Positions 53,016 to 64,000 of a stretch of 64,000 nt of DNA are shown one piece after another. The position numbers and the translations under genes were made by a program. Each line of letters begins with the position of its first letter. Position 1 is the stretch's first letter. The notes beneath the pieces are model-generated. The model was not told the origin of the DNA, ran no database searches, and was given only the letters and a program-made list of their open reading frames with translations. The stretch is taken from the NCBI GenBank assembly GCA_019914995.1, contig CM034137.1:5173155-5237154 (forward strand), read 5' to 3'. The stretch is from Acanthochlamys bracteata. Taxonomy: Eukaryota; Streptophyta; Magnoliopsida; Pandanales; Velloziaceae.

Positions 53016-56000
53016 ATTAGAGAGATTGCAATGTTAAGGCGAGCTGCTGAGTTTTTTCTTAAGGTCAAGATGGATGTGCATCAAGCCTTTGTGTTGATAT
53101 ATACGCCTACCTTTTAAACGTAATTTAGTGGGAACCTTTCACTGCCAGTCCTCTTAGCATCAATACCTGTGTTATGTAACTTTGAACCATGTAAATCTCG
53201 CAAATGACCTACTTTGACATAACCAATTAGTACACTTACTACTATTTACTTAAACGCTTGGAAAAATATGTGTCGTAAAGTCGTAACTCATCAGAAGACA
53301 ACGACGTTCAATATTATTACAATAAGTGTTAATTACATTACAATGTTATTACAATAAGTCCAACCTGCTTTGACATAACCAATGTCAAGCCGGTTAGATC
53401 ACTAACATGGCGGGTGTTGATGGTGGATGTTTATTAATTGATATGTGTTGAATTCATTGATTGGTATTAATTGTTAGACGCTTATTGATTTATCTTTATT
53501 TTTGAAAAATTAATTAGCATTTGTTTTAGTTTGGTGGCCGATACTTATCGATATTGGTTTATTAACTTTATATATTGTTACTGGGTTGTTAACTACTCTA
53601 TCATTTATTGAATTGACTAGTGGTCTTGATTGTTATTGGTATAGTGATCGATACCCTTTGTTTATTTGATTATTTGTTCATTTTTTTTATCTATATTTAT
53701 ATAATAACTTGTTTCTGGATGTTTACTTAGTCATTCACTAAACTATTTTTTCTTCGTCAAGAACACATTATAGTCTAACTATTTATTATCTTGTGTGGAT
53801 TTCATTTCTCATCTCTTGACCATTTTAGCATATCAAGCTATTTTTATAGTATATTTAATTGTGAAATGGATCACATTCTATTGAGTTATACATTGTTTAT
53901 TCAGTTATATAGTTTGTTTCTGTTTCAAATTACTATGCTATGTTTATTACTAATCATTTAGAGACCTTTTTTATTAGTTAATTATTTGGCAAATATTTAT
54001 TTGTTTAATTGTTATTTCTATTATCGTGTACACATTTAACAATTCCTTATTATTTGATTAATATTTGATATTTTTCAAATTCTATATGAGGAATATAATT
54101 ACGTTAGATATCTTAGTTTTAAAGTACCTTCCTTGAGATATTTAATATTGCCAATAATTTTTTGTTGGTATGTTATATTTAGTTTAAAACTATTTAAAAT
54201 AATTGACAATGTTGGTAATTTGTTCCTCATTTTAGATTTCCAAGCTGGTTTCATTGCTATATTCATTATAATAAAGACTTTCTAGTAGTTGAGCTTTACG
54301 TATTATCTCTTTGTAATGTCATTTGTGCATAACGACGTATTTTTATATGAATTTGATCTTTTGACTTAGTGGGTTAAGACGAGTCTGAAATGATTTAGTC
54401 CGGGCTTATATTAGTGCTGGTAATGAATTAGGGTCGGGACATGACATGTGTTAACTTCATATTTTGTTATTATCGGAAACTAAAACAAGTCTCCACAACT
54501 CCTACAAACATAAAGGCGGTTATTTGGAGAGCCAGCTAAAAAAATCAGTGCAAAAGAATCCATCCTTCTAAATATCTTGTATTTTTCATTATACAATAGA
54601 TATTTTAACTATAGCTACTATTTCTTTTTTAAGATAACAATAAGCAGTTACACTGACAGTGCTTTGTTTAGTCTCTTTGAATGATAGGAGGTACCAGCAT
54701 TAAAATAGATAATCCAATTAAATAAAGTCTTTAAATCTATTATATATTATAAAGTAAGTTTACACTAATAAATCTCTATTTGTCAATTTTATATCTTTTT
54801 GAGTAAGCAAAGACTAATTTGTAACCCTAAACACACCTTAACAAAATCTACATGTGAATGAAATCGTTATAAATCATCACTCTAAAACTGAATATGGATT
54901 CTAATTGCATATATAAAATTGATTAGTTAAGAAATCTCATATACTATTGTCTACAAAGAAATATCAAAATATTTTCAATTATTTCTATTTTCATTGATTA
55001 GTTCTAGTTCTTAGCATGACAAATAGTGTATTCATCCAGAAATTAACAAAGAATCTTTACAGTCTTATAGTCAGAGCAACTAAATCTCTAGAAAGAAGTT
55101 GCATTAAGGAACACAACAGTTTTTTTTTTATATAACAAATGTTTCTCATTTTTGCGATGTGACTACTTATATTTTTCAATTCCTGTTGAATCACTTCCAC
55201 TAACTTCAACACAACAATACCATGTAAGTCATTGGTGAAGACTTTTTTTCATATAAATAATGATCGTGAGATCAATTTTTTTATTACTTTTAATGTCTTC
55301 TTTTTCATTTGAACTTCTTCTCAACAATTATGAATTTATGATATAAAGATTAAATAGCAAACCATATATTGAATAATATGCATGCTTTGAGTCAAGGAAA
55401 AATGCAACGCCATGGTTCAAAAAATTTGTTAGACAGCTACTATGATTTCTCATATCAGTGAAGAAGTAAAGAAAGAGAAGATGAAAAGGAGAAATGGGAA
55501 GGCTTTTGAAAAAAAGGGATGCAAATAGTCAAAGTTGGAAACCAATAGAGGAAAATATTATAGATATGGAGAAGCTTTTATGTAGAGGATGAAAATTGCA
55601 ATGAAAAGAGAAGGCATATCATTGATTCCTAACAATTTTACGAACAACATTGGCCAAGAGGTTCTATAACATCAGGAATAATTAATGAAGTTGTGAGCAA
55701 GACTGATTGCCATTTATTATCATTCTCATTCTTCTTTAAAATCAAATTAGTAACAAATAAGAAATTTTAGTTGATACAGTCTTCTCTTTTATCTCTGATA
55801 ACTTTGGAAGTAAATAAATTTATACCCAATAAATGAGGTCGTATATGGAGAAGCTACTAGAACCACATAGCAACCACCGTGAGGAAAGAAATCATTTATT
55901 GAGAAAAATTTTAAAAGCTATGTAATGAAAAATCATGTATGGTGCGGTGCTCCCTTTTCTAAACAAATGCATTTCAGAAGAAGAGATGGATCCGATTATC

Positions 56001-58549
56001 TCCATGAGGAAAGAGATCTAATGAGTATGAAGATCAAATAACATATCTTTGGAGATGGATAGAATCTACGCGATGCTTATGCAGCCAATCAGGCTTCTTT
56101 CTTTGCTCACTACATTTTGCTATTCGTTTAACTGTTGGATGGTGAAAGTGTTGCTTATTTACGTAGTAGCATCATTGTAAATATAGTATTTCGTTTTGAT
56201 TTTTTGTACATGTTAGGTAGAGAGAAACATTAATAACAATATAGTATGATTGATTGGTTGCTAAATGAGATAGTCTTTCTTAAATTACAATGAAAATGAG
56301 ATAGTCTTTCTTACTATTATCATTGTAGAATTAATTAGATTTTGTTTTATGACTTCTTGGTTTGGCAAGTCATGAATTATTGGTAAAGTCAATATTTACA
56401 AAATAGTCATTTACTAAAATGGTTACAAAATATACTTAGTTCTTATCCTTTTATTACTACTTCATTTTTTAGTTGATGTGAACAAAAAACCTTTTCCAAT
56501 CTCATTTGAGACTCGCAATACAATTTCTTATGAATCTTAACATCAACCCAATTACATTTGTCATATATGCTGAACATTATATGCTTTTAAACAAGCTCTT
56601 TATGTATGAACGGTACTTCTCCAAAGTTGTTCATACTCTGGATGTCATTTCGTATTCATTATGATCTTCCTCTTATGATTACCAAAGATGATCCTACTTA
56701 CATACAACAAGACTTACATATTTCTACTGCTCGATCGAGTGAGAACACAAACAATTGCTACAGAAACGATGCACTCGTAAAAACTATGTCAATTCCAAGT
56801 CAAACTGATTCTATCAGTTTATATATTTTAAAATACACATAAGTAATTTTTAAATTAACTATAAGTACTAAAAAAGTCAATACCACAATAGGAATGAAAG
56901 AGAATAAGAATGGCTAACAATAAAGCACACCATAAATACAATAAATTGGCCACAACTATGGTAGTTTTAGGAATAGTAATAGCTACAGCTTAGCTAACCA
57001 CTAGATGTTGAATATTATTGTTGGATTGGATCCCTTATCAAAATAATTAGTCGACTATTTAGGATTCGCATTTTCGACACATAAACACAAGTTTTTTCTA
57101 ATACCTAGTTGATATAGGACTATTTAATGATGTGGTTATTACGACCACCGAGACAAGATTCAATTTGACTTAACTTAAACTAAACGTTGCCTTCCTACTA
57201 AGTAAGACAACCCATTTTTTATTGGAGAATATTCTTTGGCCCATCCGCTATTAATCATGCCTAGCATGAATTAGGTCTAATAACCTCTCCCTAGTGACAC
57301 GCCAAATGGCTCTATATTATTACGCTCTATACCACATTTGAGATTGAATCTCTATATCAAAATAATTGGCCAATCACTTGGGATAAATAATTTTTATGTA
57401 GAAGCACATATCTTTTCTACTTAATCAATATGAAATTATTAAAGACATGAGTTGTTAAATCCATTAAAATCAAGGCCAAGTTGGTAGAATACAAGATGAC
57501 ATGCTAACCTACCGATTAAGTACCTTATTTTTTCATTTGGACACTAGCTCTGACATTTTTGCACTACTAGTTTTTTAATTTAACTTAGAGGTACAATAAT
57601 TATCCTATACATAAAAATATTATACAAAAGTGGTAAAAATGTTACAATCTAGCAAAAGAAAAAGAGAGCAACAAATAAATTGATATGAAAAAGTTATAGA
57701 ACTTAGTAAGAGTTGTGATAGAGACTAAATACACACCACTAGCTCTATTTTTATTTTTTGGTTTACATTATCTTAAAAAGTGAAGATGCTTGATTTCTTA
57801 GTTTACATGAAGTAAAGAAAATTAGAGTAGTTCTTCATATGGTTGGTACTTTATTAAACTCTTCAATATAACTCTTGCTTTATATATATATATGAGCAAT
57901 TAAAATTTGCACGTAAATTGAGATATTTGCTAATCATCTATATCGCTCGAAAAAAAAGGCGCTAAGAACGTTAACACATATAGATAATTTTAATTCTATG
58001 ATATAATGCTTTTCGAATACGAAGTTCATAGTAAAATTGTTTACAAGTTTAAGATTATAATCTTGTGTTTTAACTTACCTAAATAATTTGATTTTTTATT
58101 TTTATTTTCTTATTGCTCAAGATTTTCTTTGGATTAAATTAAAATTACTTTATTAATTTAAGCTAAGATGCAAAGTCCAATACATTTTCTTACTTTCATT
58201 TTTAATCTTCTGAGTTTGGAAAGTCTAAACTTGAAAATATAGAGTTTGAAATAAAACTTCAATTTAATAAATGTTGTACTGGGGGGTTAAAGTAAAAGTT
58301 TAAAATTTATAAAACTCTATATTCATTATTTTGGGTTTTCCATTAGTTTGAAGAAAAGATAGCCAACTCCAGATTATACGCTGACTTAAGAAATGCTATG
58401 ATGATAAACAAAGAAAAAAATAAGGAAGCAACATTTACGGATTTACCAAGGTCATTGAATAAGTCTTATCGAATATGAGTAGCAAAAAAATATTGTTATT
58501 TTATATTGCTCTGCACATTAAATGAAAGAAGTAAGATGCGTATGAAAGA
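53016..58549. other. Spacer of the inverted duplication; no gene seen
   Basis: AT-rich sequence with short local repeats, such as the ATTATTACAATAAGT pair near 53311-53362. A second gypsy-LTR-like end lies near 54432. I found no gene, RNA or complete element. Confidence 0.4.
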
Positions 58550-58780
58550 ATAATTTTGAAATAAAATTTTACTATAATAAAAGAATATTTTTTAATTTTT
58601 CAAAAATAAATTTTATTTTTTTATCTTAAAAACTAAAAATAAATAATAAAAAAATTTTATTACGTAAAATTTTTAAATAAAGTTTTCAAATATTTATAAA
58701 AAATATATTAAAAAATATATAATTAAAAATTTAAAAACTATGTTTAAAATAAGTAACGTCAAATGTCCCCTAATTAGATT
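58550..58780. mobile_element. AT-rich MITE, fourth copy
   Basis: A/T runs ending AAAATAAGTAACGTCAAATGTCCCC; the complement of that end begins GGGGACATTTGACG, like the other copies. The left border is not clear. Confidence 0.5.
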
Positions 58781-59315
58781 ATATCTTCTTACCTTTAATA
58801 TTTTATTGGTTACATATAAATATGATAATTAATTAGTACTACTTAACTACTAGATAGCTTCTACTCTAACTGAAATAGTAGCCAAATAATACATACCTTC
58901 AGACATTTTGCTATTATTGTTTGGTTAAGCAGAATTCAATTGGATATAATTTGAACATCTTGAGAAACAAATTGAACAAGTCCATGCAAATATACCTTCA
59001 GAAATGATACACAATCAATCTAGAAACATTATTACTATTTATTGTCTAAATATTTTTAAAAGTTATACTTTAATCTACTATGAAAACTACATAATCGTTA
59101 ATTCAAAAATGACATGTTTGATTTCCCAATGTTTTGTAATTAGATAATCGTGCAACTAGAAATTTATATGACTTTTTTTGTGCTTAAAAAGGAAAAAAGC
59201 ATTTTAGAAAAAGAGGTACAGCCTTTCCAAATATGTCCAAAAATTTTAAGAATAGAAATTTATTGATAGTATTTGGATTTACTTGCTACTTATAGTAAGC
59301 AACACAAGTAAATTA

Positions 59316-59520
59316 AGAAAGTATTTGACAAAGATTTTAAAAAATGATTCTTAATTTTATATTTTTTAATATATATTTTATAACTATTTAAAAAATATAT
59401 TTAAAAATATTAAAAATAAAAAATTTTACATAATAAAATTTTTTAAATAAAAAAACTTATTATTAAAATTTTTTTTATTTTAAAATAATTTTATTTGAAA
59501 AGCACTAACGCTTCATAAAC
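59316..59520. mobile_element. AT-rich MITE, fifth copy, at the edge of arm B
   Basis: From AAGTATTTGACAAAGATTTT to GAAAAGCACTAACGCTTC, with long A/T runs between. It ends where homology to arm A begins. Confidence 0.55.
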
Positions 59521-62180
59521 GATAATCTTGTGTGGTGGTAGGAGCATAAATGACTTTCTTCGCTTGCTAGTCATGAGGAACTCATTTGCTAGTTATGAGT
59601 AAATACGGAGTATCTTAGGAGTCAAGCTACTAATTTATAGATATATATACTACTATTTATAACGTTCAGAAATTTATTAATGAAGTTTTTCTCTTTGTCG
59701 GTGTGTTTCAAAACCCGAGAAATAGTTTCTGTCTGCGCCTCTCTGTTTTCCATAAGACAATAGAAGAAAAAATTTTCAATCCAGAGAAAAAACAATTTCT
59801 AGTTTTCAATCTTTCTTATTTTCTTTTCATTAGTTCAATACCCACAACCCCTGTTGCAAAATTCCTATCTTCGATCTCTCTCTTTGTATTTTATTTAATT
59901 TTGTTTATACTTCCTTCGGTTTTGTTTCTCGACAAATCATTAACAGAATTTTTGCTAGATTTCAATTGAGGATTTGTGCTCATTCGATTTTTAATAAAAT
60001 TTTTCTTTTGTGTTTTTGATTTTGTTGTTTAATTGAATCTTTTTAAGAACTATGTAGACGTTCGGCTTCTCTCTTTTTTCTTCATTCTGTTCGTTGCGAA
60101 ATCCAACAAAAATGTATTTTCAAATTTTCACCGGGAAGAAGAAAATTTTACAAAATCATTGTTCTTATTTTTTTTTTGTTTCCACCTAAGCTACGGCTTC
60201 TGTCGACAAATTCGTTAACAGAAATTTTGCTAGATTTCAATTGAAGGTCTGTGCTTATTCAAAATTTGGTAAAATTTTCTATTATTTTTTCGGTTTTGCT
60301 GTTTAATTGAATCTTGTTAAGAACTACCCAATAAGAATCGGTTTCTCTTTTTTCTTTCTTTTCTGTGTGTTACGAAATCCAACAAAATATCTTCAAATTT
60401 TCATTCGGAAGTAGATAAATTTTCAAAACATTGTTCTTTTTTTTTTGTTCTCCACCTAACCTACGGCTTCTGCTCTATACCAATTTTCAGTTCGTTGAAG
60501 TTTTTTTTTCTTGTTTCAAGTAATTTCTAGCTGAATATGTCAAGTTCTGTTTGTTTTTCCGGAGTTGGGAGTTTTTCTATATCTTTGTTGTTTGTTTCTT
60601 GATTAGACCATGGATTCATTTCGATCTACAAATTTTTTTTTTGTTGCAAAATTTCGGTTTACAGTGTTTGATGTTTGCAGATTGATTTCTGTGTTTTTTT
60701 TTTTGTGGTTTATTGAAGGTATTTCTTGGCTTTTACAAAATTTCTGAGATCTTCTCGATATGGGTCATGGACAAGAAAATGGTTAGTTGTCAACTTTCTT
60801 TTATTACCATGTGAACTTCTTATTGGTCTCTAAGTTTCTTGTCTTCTTTCTAATTTTCTGTATTTAGCTTTTAGAGTATCTAGTTTCTCATTAGTAATTT
60901 CTTTTCAGTTTCTCTTAACAGTATCTAGATTTTACTAATTTCATTTCTGTTTCCTTATTTAATTGTCTATTCTGGGGTTTTCCTAGATTATGACCATTCA
61001 ATTCCAGCTTAACTTCCTTACTACAATTTGAATGAGATGATTTTATATTGGTCAATTTCAGAAGAAGAACATGGATTGAGGATGCGGCTCTCATATTTTG
61101 AATGTGTTCGATGATACAACTTCAGTTACAAGCTTAAATGGAAGATGCAGTCTGCCAAACTAGAGATTTGTTGAAGGGAGCATGTCAAGCGGTTGCTGGG
61201 GAAGTTGATTACTGTGCAAACAAATAACTGATTACATATATTTTGTGAGTGACACCATCAATAGGTATGTTCTAAGTACCCGCGTTTTTATATTCATCGA
61301 AACTATGTAAATCTTCTTTCTATCTTCTTTGGCTGCCTTAGAAGTGACAAGGAACATGCTCAACTTGTGCTGTAATTACCCCTAGCATATTGCATCTATA
61401 GCCCCTACTTAAGAAGCTGCAGTTGTTGCTCCTTCAATTTGCATTTCTTATTACATTTCTCTTGAAATTTTGTTGTGCTGAATGTCTGAGTGTTACTTTA
61501 CAGATGTATATTTTAATTATTGGTGCAGTAGTTCCATTCATATAATATGTATGCTTGAAATATTGTTAGGGACAACACATTTATGTGATAACCCTGTTAA
61601 GAATAAGTAAAACGAATACTATCATCTAGAATGTTGAAGGAGGAAAACTTGATTACCATGGAAGTTGTGTCTGTAAGTGTAATTCGTAACTTTTCAATGA
61701 AGAAGTTAGATTTATTTATTGGATTCCAGCTTGCAGTAACCAATGAGAAACTCTAGACAGCTAGAGTTTCTAGAAATATACTGGTAACATACAAATATGT
61801 ATTGGAAACATACAAACTTGATTACCATGTAAAAGGTATCAAGGTATGAGTTAAAACTTTTTGCAGTTATGCTTGAAGGTAGTTGAATGATACATACAAA
61901 TATGAACCACATTATGGAAGTTAGCTATTGAGTTTTTCCTGCTGGACAACACTTTGCATATTAAGACATACTCTTAGGCTGCAAAAGGCAATGTAAATGT
62001 TGTTGCAGTAGTACAGAAATGGAAGAAAGCTATTGTTGTCCAAAATTCAATTTGCAAAATGTTCCCTGAATTCAGAAGGTAATTTCCTCTGTAAAGTGTC
62101 ATTGATCCTGTCTTGTTCGAATATCTTTTTTAATGATGAGCTTATGCTCAAGTTTGCTTACATGTTATTTCTTATTGTAT
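59520..62180 (+). repeat. Inverted duplication, arm B
   Basis: Matches the complement of 47560-51170 (blocks listed there). The two copies face head to head, with presumptive 5' ends about 8.9 kb apart and transcription pointing away from each other. The CT- and T-rich leader at 59700-60720 suits a 5' UTR with an intron. A short coding start (ATGGGTCATGGACAAG, 60760) is followed by a GT donor at about 60780, and the next exon starts after CAG at about 61063 but stops early. Homology ends near 62175. Confidence 0.85.
59929..60475 (+). repeat. Tandem duplication of about 273 bp in the arm B leader
   Basis: The segment from CGACAAATCATTAACAGAAT to CTAAGCTACGGCTTCTGT is followed at once by a second copy from CGACAAATTCGTTAACAGAA to CTAACCTACGGCTTCTGC. 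Arm A has one copy. The repeat therefore arose after the arms separated, or was lost from A. Confidence 0.88.
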
Positions 62181-64000
62181 TGGTGAGACGTGCATGCTGG
62201 AAATACTGTTGTAGCCAACAATGGACTGTTGAGACATAGTTCTTTCACAGTCAGGTATGATTTTTAAAGTTGAGGCATGTAGGCAGTTAGATATTTGCAT
62301 TGTTTTAACTTCTTGCTTAGTATTAATTTGCCTCATTAAAGATTTGCAGTAATAAGGTTTTAACCAGCTGCCACCCTGACCTTATTATTATCATTATTTA
62401 TTAATATTTTAGGAGCCGTCAATACCTTCTGTTTGGGTAAAGATACAAGATGCCGAGTGGTATGCTCATATGATTTCTTTTACAGACAGAGGATGCTGTA
62501 TCACGATAGGCTTCCTTGCATTTCTTGTGTGTTGCTTCTTTGTTGCATTTTGGGAAATATTATCTAATATACACAGGTTGGTTGTTTAAAAAGGAGGTGC
62601 AATGTTAAGGTAAAAATTTATCAGATCTTGGAATTTCCCCACGTTCTCTTGCTTTAGGTGTATCATATATTGTGGACTTGAGGAGCTAATTGTAGTTTCC
62701 TGTTGATATGGTTGACTGGATCATGTCAAGCTCTACAAGTTAGGCAAGCTGTTCCAGAAGGATTCTATTTTCCTTTGATGTTACTACCTTGGTGGTGGTT
62801 GGTTTTCCTTTCTTCCTCCCTTATTTGATCTGTTCCTTTGTTGTCAGTGTAGATTCATTGTACTTAATATTATTTTCATGTCAAATCTGATCAAACAGAT
62901 GAATATAAGATAAGATGTTATGGGTCTAGTTTATCTTTTCTTCTGTATATATTTATGTAATTAGTTTTCTCCTATCAATGCTTATGCTATTTGTATTTTT
63001 GACGTCATTGAATTTGATTCTTTCGTTCTACTTTCAGTTCTTGTTTCATTCAATTCACTCACTTTAATCTTTTGATTCCTTCAACTATCTACACTTCATT
63101 TTGTGTTTGTTTTGCTTCCAATTGAGTGCAGTTGTTTTGATGACATGCTTTTGTCTTGAGAATGGGCCTGCGTTGTTCATGTTTACCATGAAGCCTAATA
63201 ATATTTGCAAGTTGCATCCCTCTTTTAGTTTTCATTAGTATCTTTCTCGACGAAGCCTATAATGCTACTACATTTCTTTTATTCTGCTACTTCAATTTGT
63301 TGCATCAGTTCTTTTTTCTTTTTAATGATTTTTTTATTGATTACTTTTGGAGTTTTGTATATGCATATATATCAAGATGAGCATCTGTAGTGTGAGTTAT
63401 CGTCAAGCTATGATTGTCTTGTTTGAGGTGTTTGTTGTCCCGCGTGAGCTTACTCATAATGGAATTAATAAGTAAATAACTACTCTTGGCCATAATAATA
63501 AGCATTTTCTAAAATATTTTGTATTCTCCGGATATATAGTAGTTTCTTTCCTGAAAAGATTGATACATGGTGCTTTTCTTATGCTCTCACTTAAGGCTTT
63601 TTAATCTGTATATGTTCATAAATATAATAGTATATTTGGAGCTTGTTGAAAATTCTCTTCACCTCTTGCTTGAATTGCTCATACTTTGTGTCGGATGACT
63701 CATATTTGAATCCCTTTTATTCCATCCTTATCAACCTATATATTTGCCCTTGATTTTGGTTCTTGTTGCGTTGTGTTTTATGTTACTATTAGTATTGCTT
63801 TGTATTCTTGATTAGCGTAGTTTCTGTTACAATTGTCAGACAGAATACATTTCATGAAAGCTTAAATTGTATTTCACTAGAGTGAATCTACTTGACAATT
63901 AAGCATTTCATTGTTTTGCTTTTCATTAGTGTGTGAAAGACTAAAGACTGTTGTATAGGAGGTTTTTGGTGAATCTTGTTTGGGAAAATTTTCAAATGTA
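62181..64000. other. Unassigned, T-rich, intron-like sequence
   Basis: T-rich on + with several AG/GT candidates, as expected for introns of a + strand gene running off the window. No exon can be defended by protein content. Confidence 0.35.

Overview
The window is nuclear DNA from a flowering plant, probably a eudicot. The genes have introns with GT..AG borders and T/A-rich intron interiors, and the mobile elements are plant types (PIF/Harbinger, Athila/Tat-like Ty3/gypsy, Ty1/copia, TRIM, MITEs). The base composition is strongly AT-rich. I cannot name the species.

Layout. (1) 1-9166 is the genic part. It holds the 3' three quarters of a bifunctional dihydrofolate reductase-thymidylate synthase gene (+ strand, ten visible exons, stop at 3489). 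Converging on it is a complete nine-exon Tm-1-like gene (- strand, 4237-9166, 761 codons by my splice model). (2) 9550-12300 carries two MITEs and a decayed PIF/Harbinger transposon with its two usual genes, both broken. (3) 13.9-18.9 kb is a decayed Athila/Tat-type Ty3/gypsy element. (4) 20.5-26 kb holds an unidentified decayed coding stretch interrupted by a structurally complete 0.93-kb TRIM, then a decayed Ty1/copia element with both LTRs. (5) 26-29.6 kb has nothing I can name. (6) 29.7-42.8 kb is a large tandem array of a roughly 670-bp unit. Its core is two near-identical 3.88-kb blocks of six units each, which looks like one recent unequal exchange. (7) 43.6-47.1 kb is a 5'-truncated, frameshifted organellar-type histidyl-tRNA synthetase pseudogene on the - strand. 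(8) 47.6-51.2 kb and 59.5-62.2 kb are the arms of a diverged, head-to-head inverted duplication around an 8.3-kb spacer filled with AT-rich MITEs and an LTR scrap. (9) The last 1.8 kb shows nothing recognisable.

Two metabolic or translation genes carry changes at catalytic positions. In the thymidylate synthase domain the catalytic cysteine is serine and the dUMP-contacting tyrosine is cysteine, while the reading frame stays intact over all visible exons. In the HisRS copy the HisA-motif arginine is cysteine and there is a frameshift. The first looks like a retained but probably TS-dead protein. The second is a pseudogene. The Tm-1-like gene has every sign of being intact.

The most unusual structure is the 29.7-42.8 kb array together with its detached unit at 47.13-47.56 kb. 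That unit sits between the HisRS remnant and the exact edge of the inverted-duplication homology. I did not find a gene system that is clearly new. The best leads are the catalytically altered DHFR-TS, the higher-order array with a readable recombination joint, and the unidentified duplicated transcription unit in the inverted arms.
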